From: Methylobacterium aquaticum
Lineage (GTDB): Bacteria > Pseudomonadota > Alphaproteobacteria > Rhizobiales > Beijerinckiaceae
Assembly: GCF_001043915.1 (NCBI RefSeq)
Contig: NZ_LABX01000015.1
Coordinates: forward strand, 1 to 39,373
Reading direction: 5' to 3'
DNA: 39,373 bases
Every line of letters begins with the position of its first letter. Positions within the stretch are counted from its first letter, which is position 1. Positions 1 to 8,390 of this stretch are shown here, piece after piece. A program made the position numbers and the translations under genes. The notes under the pieces are model-generated. The model did no database searches. It saw nothing but the letters and a program-made list of their open reading frames with translations, and had not been told where the DNA came from.

Positions 1-147
1 AAGCTGAAGCGATTCCCCTGCCTCCGCGTATCGTCGCTCCTTGCCAATCGGGAGCAATCCGGTCATCCCGGGCGCCAGAGCCGGAATCTTGGCGACCCGG
101 CCTCACCCCACTGTGACCCAACAACAATCGGCCGGGAGGACAACGCC

Positions 148-1452
148 GTGACGACCGACATCGAAGCCCGTACCATCAGGCGCGTCAGCTGGCGCCTGAT
201 CCCGTTCCTGATCGTCTGCTACTTCGTGGCCTATCTCGACCGTGTCAATGTCGGGTTTGCCTCGCTGAGCATGAACCGGGACCTGAATATCTCGGCCACT
301 GCCTACGGCCTCGGCGCCGGCCTGTTCTTCATCACCTATTTCATCTTCGAGGTGCCGTCGAACCTGGCGCTGGAGAAGTTCGGGGCGCGGCGCTGGATTG
401 CCCGCATCATGCTGAGCTGGGGCCTGATCTCCGGCGGCATGGCCTTCATCGGCGGCGAAACCAGCTTCTACATCATGCGCCTGCTGCTCGGCGCGGCCGA
501 GGCCGGCTTCTTCCCGGGCATCATCTTCTACCTGACGCTGTGGTTCCCGGCAGCCTACCGGGCCCGCATCGTTTCGCTGTTCATGGTAGCGATCCCGCTG
601 TCCAGCGTCATCGGCTCGCCGATCTCCGGCCTGCTGCTCGAACTCGACGGCGTGCTCGGCTTCAAGGGCTGGCAGTGGCTCTACGTGATCGAGGCGCTGC
701 CGGCGATCGTCCTGTCGGTGATGACCTACCTCTACCTCACCGACCGGCCGGCCGAGGCGCGATGGCTCGCTCCCGACGAGCGCGAATGGCTGGAGCGGAC
801 GCTGGCCGCTGAAGCCGCCCGCAACCCGCACCAGGGGCACGTGCCGCTGACCCAGGAGATCCTCAACCCGCGCGTGCTCGCCATCGCGGTGGTGTATTTC
901 GGCGCGGTCGCGCTGCTCTACGCCTTCGGCTTCTTCCTGCCGCAGATCTTCAAGGCGTTCGGTCTCACCAACGCCCAGACCGGCTTCGTGATGATCATCC
1001 CGTATGCCGTCGGCACGGTCGGCATGCTGTGGTGGGGCCGGCGCTCGGACGCCAGGAAGGAACGGCGCTACCACCTCGCCGCGGCGCTCGCCTGCGCGTC
1101 GGTCTGTACCATCGGGGCGGCCCTCGTCGGCGACCCGATCCTGAAGGTGGTGCTGTTCTCGGGCGCAGCCCTCGGCATCTTCGGCGCGCTGCCGATCACC
1201 TGGACCCTACCGACCGAAACCCTGTCGGGTGCCGCCGCTGCCGGCGCCATCGCGGTGGTGAACTCGATCGGCAACCTGTCGGGCTTCGTCGCCCCCTACG
1301 CCGTCGGCGCGATCAAGGACTGGACCGGCAGCTTCACCGGCGGCCTGCTGCTGATCGCCTGCGCGGGCATCGTCGGAATGGTCACGGTCCTGCGCCTGAG
1401 TCAGACCGGCGCACCCGCGGCGCCGGGTCGCGTCGGCGCCCCGGCCGAGTAG
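148..1452 (+). CDS. MFS transporter, anion:cation symporter type
   Basis: A 434-residue inner-membrane permease with about twelve hydrophobic segments. The N-terminal part reads YLDRVNVGFASLSMN and later FEVPSNLALEKFGARRWIAR, the signature of the ACS branch of the major facilitator superfamily (hexuronate, tartrate, phthalate and similar organic anions with a cation). The start is a GTG preceded by GGGAGGA seven bases upstream (134-140); no better start lies nearby. The length is normal for the family. It stands alone: nothing recognisable lies in bases 1-147, and a repeat-filled spacer separates it from petA. The substrate cannot be read from sequence; a carboxylic or sugar acid is an inference from the family. 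Confidence 0.9.
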   Translation: MTTDIEARTIRRVSWRLIPFLIVCYFVAYLDRVNVGFASLSMNRDLNISATAYGLGAGLFFITYFIFEVPSNLALEKFGARRWIARIMLSWGLISGGMAFIGGETSFYIMRLLLGAAEAGFFPGIIFYLTLWFPAAYRARIVSLFMVAIPLSSVIGSPISGLLLELDGVLGFKGWQWLYVIEALPAIVLSVMTYLYLTDRPAEARWLAPDEREWLERTLAAEAARNPHQGHVPLTQEILNPRVLAIAVVYFGAVALLYAFGFFLPQIFKAFGLTNAQTGFVMIIPYAVGTVGMLWWGRRSDARKERRYHLAAALACASVCTIGAALVGDPILKVVLFSGAALGIFGALPITWTLPTETLSGAAAAGAIAVVNSIGNLSGFVAPYAVGAIKDWTGSFTGGLLLIACAGIVGMVTVLRLSQTGAPAAPGRVGAPAE

Positions 1453-1841
1453 GCTCTTGCCGATCGGGCCGGCCCGGAAGGGCCGTCCCGGGTCCAGGAA
1501 CCCACACGGGCCGGCCCGGAAGGGCCGTCCCGACATGCAAGACCCGGCCCGGAAGGGCCGTCCCGGCCTCCAGGAACACACTGCCCGGGAATCTGGAATT
1601 CCTCCGGATCCAGCCCCCTTTTCGCCCTTTATTCCGAGGCTTGACCGTGCAACAGAGCTAGCCGCGCGGCGACGCCCGGTCGCATTGCCGCCACGAGTGG
1701 GGAGATGCTTCGGTCCGCCAGGATCGGGGATCGAAACCCCGCCGACCCTTCCCGCGGGCCTCGACGCCTTGTGAAGAAGAAGATCTGGGCGCCGCGCAAG
1801 CGGCGGCCCGCGCCGTTAACGATTTTCGGGAGAGCCGGAAC
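1453..1841. other. Intergenic spacer with hairpin repeats before petA
   Basis: This 389-base stretch has no convincing gene on either strand. Its first third holds three copies of a hairpin-forming repeat (listed separately). Further on, 1721-1740 contains a CGGGG/CCCCG stem around a loop reading ATCGAAA, which resembles a tRNA T-arm, but no other tRNA arms can be drawn. The promoter of petABC must lie here; a TTGACC sits near 1637, but I see no matching -10 at the right distance. Confidence 0.6.
1469..1564. repeat. Three copies of a 21-bp GC-rich hairpin repeat
   Basis: Identical 21-base copies lie at 1469-1489, 1511-1531 and 1544-1564, with start-to-start distances of 42 and 33. The core CGGCCCGGAAGGGCCG is a perfect six-base-pair stem closed by the loop GGAA, which fits the stable GNRA tetraloop class. 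The copies follow the stop of the MFS gene by 16 bases. They may act as a composite terminator or mRNA stabiliser, or be a REP-like dispersed element; none of this is proven. The copies are not in one reading frame (spacing 33 keeps frame, and 42 does too, but no credible gene spans them). Confidence 0.85.
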
Positions 1842-2405
1842 TTGGCCACCACCGTCGCCCCCTCCGACGCTGCGCATCCCCACGGGTCGACCCGCCGGGA
1901 CTTTCTGTTCCTCGCCACCGGCGCGGGCGCCGTGGTCGGGGCCGCGGCTCTGGCCTGGCCCTTCGTCGCCTCGATGGCTCCCGACGCCGAGACGATCGCG
2001 GCCGGCGCTCCCATCGACGTCGACCTGACGCCGATCGCCGACGGCCAGATCGTCAACGTGTTCTGGCGCGGCAAGCTGATCTTCGTGCGCCACCTCACCG
2101 AGAAGGAGGTCGCCGACATGAAGGCGGTCGCCCCGGCGAGCCTGATCGACCCGGCCCCGTTCGCGGGTCGCGTCAAGGCGGGCCACGAGCGCTGGCTCGT
2201 GGCCTACGGCAACTGCACCCATCTCGGCTGCGTGCCGATCGCCAATGCCAATGGCCACGAGGGCTGGGGCTGCCCCTGCCACGGCTCGCAGTTCGATGCG
2301 GTGGGCCGCGTGACCCGCGGACCGGCGCCGATCAACCTGCCGATCCCGCCCTATGCCTTCCAGGGCGACACCAAGGTCCGCATCGGCGAAGGCGCCACCG
2401 CCTGA
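1842..2405 (+). CDS. petA: Ubiquinol-cytochrome c reductase iron-sulfur subunit (Rieske protein)
   Basis: The Rieske subunit of cytochrome bc1 (complex III) takes electrons from ubiquinol at the Qo site and passes them to cytochrome c1. The 187-residue protein has a Tat-type signal anchor (STRRDFLFLATGAG, residues 16-29) that stays as the single membrane helix. The two cluster-binding loops are C125-T-H127-L-G-C130 and C144-P-C146-H147-G-S, which supply two Cys and two His ligands plus the disulfide pair. The start appears to be TTG at 1842, since no in-frame ATG or GTG lies close; GGGAGA at 1828-1833 is a reasonable ribosome site. It is first in petABC, 42 bases before petB. Length and motifs match alphaproteobacterial homologues. 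Confidence 0.96.
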   Translation: MATTVAPSDAAHPHGSTRRDFLFLATGAGAVVGAAALAWPFVASMAPDAETIAAGAPIDVDLTPIADGQIVNVFWRGKLIFVRHLTEKEVADMKAVAPASLIDPAPFAGRVKAGHERWLVAYGNCTHLGCVPIANANGHEGWGCPCHGSQFDAVGRVTRGPAPINLPIPPYAFQGDTKVRIGEGATA

Positions 2406-2447
2406 TTCGACGCCGATCGTGAAGTAACGCCAGACGCGGGCTGCCCC

Positions 2448-3734
2448 ATGAGCGCACACGCCACCACCTACGTTCCCAAGAGCCGCTTCGCGAAGTGGTT
2501 CGAGGCCCGGCTGCCAATCGCCGGCCTGATCCATTCCTCGTTCATCGCCTTCCCGGTTCCGCGCAACCTGAACTACTTCTGGACGTTCGGCGCCATCCTG
2601 ATGGCGATGCTGGGCTCGCAGATCATCACCGGCGTCTGGCTGGCGATGCACTACCAGCCCTCGGCCACCGAGGCGTTCAACTCCGTCGAGCACATCATGC
2701 GCGACGTGAATTACGGCTGGCTGCTGCGCTACATGCACGCCAACGGCGCCTCGATGTTCTTCATCGCGGTGTACGCGCACATGTTCCGCAACCTCTATTA
2801 CGGGTCCTACAAGGCCCCGCGCGAGGTGCTCTACATCCTCGGCGTCATCATCTACCTCTTGATGATGGCGACCGCGTTCCTCGGCTACACCCTGCCGTGG
2901 GGCCAGATGTCGTTCTGGGGCGCCACCGTCATCACCAACATCCTGGCGGCGATCCCGATCGTCGGCGACACGATCCAGAGCCTGCTCTGGGGCGGCTACT
3001 CGGTCGGCAACCCGACCATCAACCGCTTCTTCTCGCTGCACTACCTGCTGCCGTTCATGATCGCCGGCGTCGTCGTCCTGCACGTCTGGGCGCTGCACGT
3101 CACCGGCCAGAACAACCCGACCGGCATCCCGATCAAGACCGGCAAGGACGCCGTGCCCTTCACCCCCTACGCGACCATCAAGGACGTGTTCGCGGTGGTG
3201 GTGTTCTTCGTCTTCTTCGCCTACTGGATCTTCCTCCAGCCGAATTACCTCGGCCACGCCGACAACTACATCCCGGCGAACCCCGCCGTGACGCCGGCGC
3301 ACATCGTGCCCGAGTGGTACTTCCTGCCCTTCTACGCCATCCTGCGCGCGGTGCCGGACAAGCTCGGCGGCGTGATCCTGATGTTCGGCGCGGTGATCAT
3401 CCTGGCGCTGGCGCCGTGGCTCGACACCTCGCGGGTCCGCTCGGCCAACTACCGGCCGATCTACCGCCAGTTCTTCTGGGTCTTCATCTTCTGCTGCTTC
3501 CTGCTCGGCTGGCTCGGCTCGAAGCCCCCGGAGGGCGGCTACGTGCTGGCCTCGCGCATCGCCACCTTCTACTACTTCGCCCACTTCCTGATCGTGATGC
3601 CGCTGGTCGGCCTCTTCGAGACCCCGAAGCCCCTGCCGGGCTCGATCCTCGAGAGCGTCACCGGTCCGGGCAAGCAGGTCGGCTCCTCCGGCATGCCGGC
3701 GGGCGCCACCGCCGCGCCCCCGACCAAGGGCTGA
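2448..3734 (+). CDS. petB: Cytochrome b of the bc1 complex
   Basis: The membrane core of complex III, carrying hemes bL and bH and both quinone sites. In the 428 residues the four axial heme ligands are visible as H97 and H111 in one helix and H198 and H212 in another, each pair 14 apart as expected. The Qo-site motif PEWY is at residues 288-291. About eight transmembrane helices are present and the C-terminal extension is rich in Gly, Pro and Ala. It is a free-standing cytochrome b, not the b/c1 fusion seen in Bradyrhizobium. It is the second gene of the operon, with petC 91 bases downstream. Confidence 0.97.
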   Translation: MSAHATTYVPKSRFAKWFEARLPIAGLIHSSFIAFPVPRNLNYFWTFGAILMAMLGSQIITGVWLAMHYQPSATEAFNSVEHIMRDVNYGWLLRYMHANGASMFFIAVYAHMFRNLYYGSYKAPREVLYILGVIIYLLMMATAFLGYTLPWGQMSFWGATVITNILAAIPIVGDTIQSLLWGGYSVGNPTINRFFSLHYLLPFMIAGVVVLHVWALHVTGQNNPTGIPIKTGKDAVPFTPYATIKDVFAVVVFFVFFAYWIFLQPNYLGHADNYIPANPAVTPAHIVPEWYFLPFYAILRAVPDKLGGVILMFGAVIILALAPWLDTSRVRSANYRPIYRQFFWVFIFCCFLLGWLGSKPPEGGYVLASRIATFYYFAHFLIVMPLVGLFETPKPLPGSILESVTGPGKQVGSSGMPAGATAAPPTKG

Positions 3735-3825
3735 TGGATGCCTCGGGCGGGCGGGTGCTGCGCGCATCCGCCCGCTCTCCGATCGTGATGACGCACTAAC
3801 GACGCCGCAAGGGGCATCGAGGGGA

Positions 3826-4737
3826 ATGATCAGAACACGTGCTCTCGGGACACAGGCTCTCTTGGCGGCCGCTTTCGCCGCGTTCCTGTCGGCCGGCGCC
3901 GCCTCGGCGGAGGACCACGGGCCGCTGCCGCACCGCGAGAAGTGGACCTTCTCGGGAATGTTCGGCACCTTCGACCAGGCGCAGCTCCAGCGCGGCTTCC
4001 AGGTCTACCGCGAAGTCTGCTCGAACTGCCACAGCCTGAACTACATCCGCTTCCGCAACCTGGAAGAGGAGGGCGGGCCCGACTTCTCCGCCGCCCAGGT
4101 CAAGGCGCTGGCGGCCGAGTACAAGGTCAAGGACGGACCGAACGATTCCGGCGACATGTTCGAGCGGCCCGGCCGCCCGGCGGACAAGTTCCCGGCGCCG
4201 TTCCCGAACGAGCAGGCCGCCGCCGCCGCCAATGGCGGCAAGGCGCCGCCGGACCTGTCGCTGATGGCCAAGGCCCGCACCTTCGCCCGCGGCGGCCTCT
4301 GGTTCATCATCGATTGGCTGCCCTTCATCGGCTACACCGAGCAGGGCCCCGACTACCTCCACGCCCTCCTCAACGGCTACAAGGAGGAAGTGCCGAAGGG
4401 TGTGACCGTGCCGGAGGGCGGCCACTACAACGAGTTCTATCCGGGCCACGTCATCGCGATGCCCAAGCCCCTCAGCGACGGTCAGGTGACCTATGCCAAG
4501 GGCGCGGACGGCAAGCCGGTCGTGCCGGAGACCGTCGACCAGTACTCGCGCGACGTCACCGCCTTCCTGATGTGGACGGCGGAGCCGCATCTCGTGGCGC
4601 GCAAGTCGCTGGGCCTGCGGGCGCTGCTGTTCCTGATCGTCCTGTCCGGCCTGCTCTACTACGTGAAGAAGAAGGTCTGGTCCGACGTCGGCGGCGAGAC
4701 GCACGGGCTGCAACCCGAGCTGCACAAGACCAGCTAA
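3826..4737 (+). CDS. petC: Cytochrome c1
   Basis: The periplasm-facing c-type cytochrome of complex III, which passes electrons from the Rieske protein to soluble cytochrome c. The 303-residue precursor has a Sec signal peptide ending near ASA-E (residues 1-28). The heme-attachment motif is C65-S-N-C68-H69, and the likely sixth ligand is M212 in AMPKPL. A C-terminal helix (about 265-285) followed by YVKKKVW anchors it. The start ATG follows GAGGGGA at 3818-3824, which is rather close. It is the last gene of petABC, with a rho-independent terminator 22 bases after the stop. Confidence 0.97.
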   Translation: MIRTRALGTQALLAAAFAAFLSAGAASAEDHGPLPHREKWTFSGMFGTFDQAQLQRGFQVYREVCSNCHSLNYIRFRNLEEEGGPDFSAAQVKALAAEYKVKDGPNDSGDMFERPGRPADKFPAPFPNEQAAAAANGGKAPPDLSLMAKARTFARGGLWFIIDWLPFIGYTEQGPDYLHALLNGYKEEVPKGVTVPEGGHYNEFYPGHVIAMPKPLSDGQVTYAKGADGKPVVPETVDQYSRDVTAFLMWTAEPHLVARKSLGLRALLFLIVLSGLLYYVKKKVWSDVGGETHGLQPELHKTS

Positions 4738-4758
4738 CTGCCGGTTCCGAACCCATCC

Positions 4759-4788
4759 AGAGGCCCCGCAAGGGGCCTCTTTCGTTGT
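4759..4788 (+). terminator. Rho-independent terminator of petABC
   Basis: AGAGGCCCC (4759-4767) pairs perfectly with GGGGCCTCT (4772-4780) around a GCAA loop, followed by TTCGTTGT. The nine-base-pair stem and position just after petC make this a convincing terminator, although the T-tract is imperfect and part of the mtnP leader runs on directly. Confidence 0.8.
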
Positions 4789-4802
4789 GCAGGAGAATCC
4801 TG

Positions 4803-5681
4803 ATGGTCAAGGCCGTGCTCGGAGTGATCGGCGGGTCGGGCGTCTACGACTTGCCTGGGCTGGAGGAGGTGCGCGAGGAGCGGATCGCCTCGCCCTGGGG
4901 CGAGCCGTCGGATGCCTTGCGCATCGGCCGCATCGGCGAGACCCAGGTGGTGTTCCTGGCGCGCCATGGCCGCGGCCACCGGCTGTCGCCGTCGGGCATC
5001 GACTACCGCGCCAATATCGACGTGATGAAGCGTGCGGGCGTCACCGACATCGTGGCACTCTCGGCCTGCGGCTCGTTCCGGCAGGAACTCTATCCGGGCC
5101 TGTTCGTGCTCGTCGACCAGTTCGTCGACCGGACGGTCGGCCGGCCCTCGTCGTTCTTCGGCAATGGCTGCGTCGCCCATGTCTCGATGGCCCACCCGGT
5201 CGGTCCGGGATTGCAGGGCCGCATCCGGGCCGCGGCGGAGGCCGAAGAGATCGCGGTGAAGACCGGTGGCATCTATGTCTGCATGGAGGGGCCGCAATTC
5301 TCCTCCTACGCCGAGTCGCTTAACTACAAGGCGCAGGGCTACGACGTGATCGGCATGACCAACATGCCGGAGGCCAAGCTCGCCCGCGAGGCCGAGATCA
5401 CCTATGCCACGATCGCGATGGTGACCGACTTCGATTGCTGGCACCTGGAGCACGATGCGGTCGATGTCGCCGCCGTGGTGGCGGTGGCGCGTGCCAACGC
5501 CGCGAAGGCCGCCCGCCTGGTGAGCCGCCTCGCCCGCGACTTCCCGGCCGAGCGCGAGCCCTGCCCGGCGGGGTCCCACCGCGCCCTCGACGGCGCCATC
5601 ATGACCGCGCCGAGCCACCGCGACCCGGCCCTCATGGCCAAGCTGGATGCGGTCTGCGCCCGGGTGCTGGCCGACACTTGA
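4803..5681 (+). CDS. mtnP: S-methyl-5'-thioadenosine phosphorylase
   Basis: MTA phosphorylase splits 5'-methylthioadenosine with phosphate into adenine and 5-methylthioribose 1-phosphate, the first salvage step for sulfur and adenine. The 292-residue protein shows VIGGSGVYDL at the N-terminus, FLARHGRGH, ALSACGSFRQE, CMEGPQFSSYAES and IGMTNMPEAKLAREAE, all typical of the PNP/MTAP family II. TNMPE with the upstream CMEGPQFS and the downstream TDFDCW fit an MTA-preferring enzyme over a purine nucleoside phosphorylase. The start is chosen by AGGAGAA at 4791-4797. It follows petABC beyond the terminator, an arrangement known in Rhizobiales; the adenine phosphoribosyltransferase gene often found with it is not here. 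Confidence 0.94.
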   Translation: MVKAVLGVIGGSGVYDLPGLEEVREERIASPWGEPSDALRIGRIGETQVVFLARHGRGHRLSPSGIDYRANIDVMKRAGVTDIVALSACGSFRQELYPGLFVLVDQFVDRTVGRPSSFFGNGCVAHVSMAHPVGPGLQGRIRAAAEAEEIAVKTGGIYVCMEGPQFSSYAESLNYKAQGYDVIGMTNMPEAKLAREAEITYATIAMVTDFDCWHLEHDAVDVAAVVAVARANAAKAARLVSRLARDFPAEREPCPAGSHRALDGAIMTAPSHRDPALMAKLDAVCARVLADT

Positions 5682-6676
5682 CGGAAGCCCGCGGCCCCGT
5701 CATCGCGGCGCCCGACCTGACGGCCTCGGGGAGCGGCGCCGCGCCTCCATCGACGGTCGTGCCGCCGCACCTATATGCGCCGGCACCTCTCGCCCTCGAT
5801 CAGGTCTCGCGCGTGCCCGGTTACCTGCCCTTCGCGGGCGCCCTCGCTCTCCCCGCCTTCGTCTGCGACAATTGCGGCTTCTGGCAGCGCCACTTCGCGG
5901 CCCCGCCGAGCTGCCCGCTCTGCCTCGACGCCCGCCACGTGGTGCCGCAGGACGGCTGGCGTTTCCGCACCGTCGCGGAGGCCCAAGCCTCCTTCCCCTG
6001 CCACTGGGAGGAGGTTGAGGCGGGCGTGTGGAAGTTCTGGAACGAGCCGGTCACCGGCATCGGACCGAGCGCCTACCTGATCGTCACGCCCCACGGCAAT
6101 CTGGGCTTCGAGGGCTGTCCGGTCTTCAGCGAGGCGGCGCTCGACCATATCGCCGCGCTCGGCGGCATCGCGGTCCTGTCGGCGTCGCATCCTCACAGCT
6201 ACGGCGCGCTGCCCCAGCTCCAGGACCGCTTCGACCCCGAACTGTGCCTGCCGGCGGCCGACTTCACCTGGAGCCCGGCGCTCCAGGTCTCCTGGCCCTA
6301 CGACGACGAGTTGGAGCCCCTGCCGGGGCTGGTGCTCCACCGCACGGCCGGCCATTTCGACGGCCACGCCGTGCTGCACGACCGCGCCCGCGGCATCGTA
6401 TTCTGCGGCGACGCCTTCAAGTTCGAGCTGAACCCGCAGAATTCCCGCGAGGCGCTGACGATCTCGGCCCACAAGGCGTTCGTGCGCGGCGTCCCGCTGA
6501 CCCACGCCGAACTGACCCGCTACCGCGCGGTCTTCGCCGCCCTCGACTTCCACCAGACCTGGACGCCGTTCGAGCAGGCGGCGAATGTCGGGCGGCCGGA
6601 GGTGCTGGCGCTGATCGACGCCATGCTGGCCGGCCGGCCGCACGCCTCTCCGGTGCCGGTCGCGTCGTTGACCTGA
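5678..6676 (+). CDS. Zinc-ribbon / metallo-beta-lactamase-fold protein
   Basis: Up to 332 residues. A treble-clef-like zinc ribbon is formed by C63-x2-C66 and C79-x2-C82, followed after about 40 residues by an MBL-fold domain. The metal motif reads SASHPHSYGALPQ (H171, H173), so the usual HxHxDH is altered to HPHSYG; later likely ligands are H226 or H230 in GHFDGHAVLHD and D245 in FCGDAFKFE. A hydrolase or oxygen-sensing role cannot be told from sequence. The start is uncertain: TTG at 5678 overlaps the mtnP stop, while GTG at 5759 would give 305 residues; neither has a good ribosome site. The conserved part begins after residue 45 in either case. It is probably co-transcribed with mtnP. Confidence 0.8.
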   Translation: MTEARGPVIAAPDLTASGSGAAPPSTVVPPHLYAPAPLALDQVSRVPGYLPFAGALALPAFVCDNCGFWQRHFAAPPSCPLCLDARHVVPQDGWRFRTVAEAQASFPCHWEEVEAGVWKFWNEPVTGIGPSAYLIVTPHGNLGFEGCPVFSEAALDHIAALGGIAVLSASHPHSYGALPQLQDRFDPELCLPAADFTWSPALQVSWPYDDELEPLPGLVLHRTAGHFDGHAVLHDRARGIVFCGDAFKFELNPQNSREALTISAHKAFVRGVPLTHAELTRYRAVFAALDFHQTWTPFEQAANVGRPEVLALIDAMLAGRPHASPVPVASLT

Positions 6677-6749
6677 GACCCGTCACGATCGGCGGCTTGG
6701 CCGGCGTGCCGTAGGGGGATGCCGGCTGGGGTCGGGGCTGAGATGTGCG

Positions 6750-7325
6750 ATGCCGTCTTGCGTCGGGGTGCAGGAGGCGGGTGACCGGCTCCGCTCCGCC
6801 CGGCGCGTGCTGGTCGTCGGGGGCTCGGGGGCCGGAAAGTCGACCTTGTCCGCTGCGCTCGCCCAGCGGCTCGACCTGCCACATCTCTCGATGGACCGGG
6901 AGTTCTGCTGGCTCCCCGGCTGGGTGGCCCGGCCCCGCGACGAGATGCGCGCGCTGATCGCCGCGGCCGTGGCACAAGACCGCTGGATCATGGATGGCAG
7001 CTTTCCGTCCAGCCTGGACCTGCGCCTGCCGCGGACCGATCTGGTGATCTGGCTGCGCCTGCCGCGGCTGACCTGCCTCGTCGGAGTGTTCCGCCGCGGC
7101 GTCGCGCATCGTGGCCGGACGCGGCCGGACATGGCACCGGGTTGCCCCGAGCGACGGCCCGACCGCGAGTTCCTGAGCGACGTCTGGAACTTCGAGCGGG
7201 ACACCGCGCCGGCGATCGCCCGCAACCTGGAGGCTCACGGCCCGCGCGTCCCGACGCTCGTGATCCGGTCGCGCGACGAGGCCGGGAGGCTTCTCGCCCT
7301 GATCGCCGACCGGGCGCCGCCGTAA
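6750..7325 (+). CDS. P-loop NTPase, adenylate kinase / topology-modulation (FlaR-like) protein
   Basis: 191 residues. The Walker A motif VVGGSGAGKSTLS lies at about residues 22-34, followed by LPHLSMDREFCWLPGW and WIMDGSFPSSLDLRLPRTDLV, the pattern of the family often annotated as adenylate kinase or DNA topology modulation protein FlaR. Such proteins look like small nucleoside or nucleotide kinases; the true substrate is not known. The typical family members start close to the P-loop, so the first 17 residues may not be translated, but the ATG at 6750 is the only good in-frame ATG. It is convergent with the reductase gene at 7353, with a 27-base gap. Confidence 0.8.
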   Translation: MPSCVGVQEAGDRLRSARRVLVVGGSGAGKSTLSAALAQRLDLPHLSMDREFCWLPGWVARPRDEMRALIAAAVAQDRWIMDGSFPSSLDLRLPRTDLVIWLRLPRLTCLVGVFRRGVAHRGRTRPDMAPGCPERRPDREFLSDVWNFERDTAPAIARNLEAHGPRVPTLVIRSRDEAGRLLALIADRAPP

Positions 7326-7352
7326 TGGTCTCGACCGGCCCGGTGGGGCGCC

Positions 7353-8333
7353 TCACAGCCCGAACTGCGCCTCCGTATCCCCCGGGGTGACGAGGCTCCG
7401 GGCCCGGCTGCGGGCGGGCAGGAAGGGCAGGGCGGCGCAGGACGCGCCGACGCTGTCGCAGAGCCGCTCGATTGCCCGCACGATGTCCGGTGGGCCGGCG
7501 ACGTGGACGGTGTCGCTGCCGCGCAGGGTCGGCAGGTGGGCGGTGACGGGGCCGTGGCGCACGTCGGCTTGGCCGCGGCGGTCGCGGCTCGCCGCGAGCG
7601 TGATCTGCTGCACGCCGGTTCCGCGCAGCCAGTCGAGGCCGGGGCGCATGTAGAGGTCGTCGGCATCGGCGGCGCCGGCCACCACCACCATCTCGCGCCC
7701 GGTCTCGAGGTGGCGCGCCGCCCGGGCGATGGCCCAGATCGGCGCGAAGCCGGTCTCGGCCGAGACCAGCACGAGGCGACCCGGGCCGGGTCGGTACGGT
7801 GTGCCGCCGACGGGCCCCTTGATCCGCACCGCGTGGCCGGGCTGCACCGCCTCGCCGAGGGCGCGGCCGAGAGCACTGCGGTCGCGGCGCAGGTGGAAGA
7901 CGAGTTCGTTGAGTTCGGTGTTGCCGTCGATGCGCTGGGTCGGGCAGTAGGGCCGGGCGGGCAGCCCTGCAAAGGCGAGTTCCACGGCCTGGCCGGGGAT
8001 GATGTCGAGGGCGCGGGTGACCGTGACCACCACCTCCATCACCGCCCCCGAGAGCGGGGTGGCGGCGAGCAGCGCGCCGGCGCGCTTGGCGGTGCGCAGG
8101 ACGGCGAGCGGCGAGGGGGCCGGGCCTGGCCGCGTGGCGGCGCCGTCGCCGAGGCGGGGCCGGGCACGGCTGGTGTTGCGCAGGCGCGGCAGCACCTCCG
8201 GCAGAACGGAATCCTGGATGACGCCATCGCGTCCGGCGGCCACCGTCCGGGGCAGTGCGGCGTCGAGGGGCGTGTCGCCGGTCGCCACACGGACGGTCTT
8301 GCCGTTGACGACGAGCGAGCAACGGGGGCTCAT
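7353..8333 (-). CDS. Flavin/NAD(P)H oxidoreductase (FNR family) with a Cys-less ferredoxin-like N-terminus
   Basis: 326 residues. The C-terminal two thirds is a ferredoxin-NADP reductase-type module: the FAD motif RPYCPT (127-132, usual RxYS/T), KGPVGG (172-177), the nicotinamide motif AETGFAP (192-198) and a late VAGPPDIVRA. The N-terminus begins like a 2Fe-2S beta-grasp domain (LVVNGKTVRVATGDTPLDAAL, as parts of residues 7-27), but the cluster cysteines that should follow are absent; the only early cysteine is C5. It therefore cannot bind a plant-type 2Fe-2S cluster in that domain. GGAGA six bases before the ATG supports the start. It lies downstream of and on the same strand as the coiled-coil gene at 8391. 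The electron partner is unknown. Confidence 0.78.
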   Translation of the reverse strand: MSPRCSLVVNGKTVRVATGDTPLDAALPRTVAAGRDGVIQDSVLPEVLPRLRNTSRARPRLGDGAATRPGPAPSPLAVLRTAKRAGALLAATPLSGAVMEVVVTVTRALDIIPGQAVELAFAGLPARPYCPTQRIDGNTELNELVFHLRRDRSALGRALGEAVQPGHAVRIKGPVGGTPYRPGPGRLVLVSAETGFAPIWAIARAARHLETGREMVVVAGAADADDLYMRPGLDWLRGTGVQQITLAASRDRRGQADVRHGPVTAHLPTLRGSDTVHVAGPPDIVRAIERLCDSVGASCAALPFLPARSRARSLVTPGDTEAQFGL

Positions 8334-8390
8334 GGCCGTCTCCGTGCAACTGATCTGGCGGTGTGACGGGACGAGGGATGCGCCACGCCG

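Noticed and set aside
1..147. Possible partial gene at the left edge
   Set aside because: No frame with good codon use is seen, and the promoter and ribosome site of the MFS gene explain the stretch.
1721..1740. tRNA-like T-arm (CGGGG/CCCCG around ATCGAAA) near 1721-1740
   Set aside because: No acceptor, D or anticodon arm can be drawn around it; T54 of the tRNA loop is replaced by A.
1629..3968. Very long minus-strand frame opposite petABC
   Set aside because: A shadow of the strongly G/C-biased petABC codons; its Arg/Gly/His-rich translation has no family resemblance while the plus strand is unmistakably petABC.
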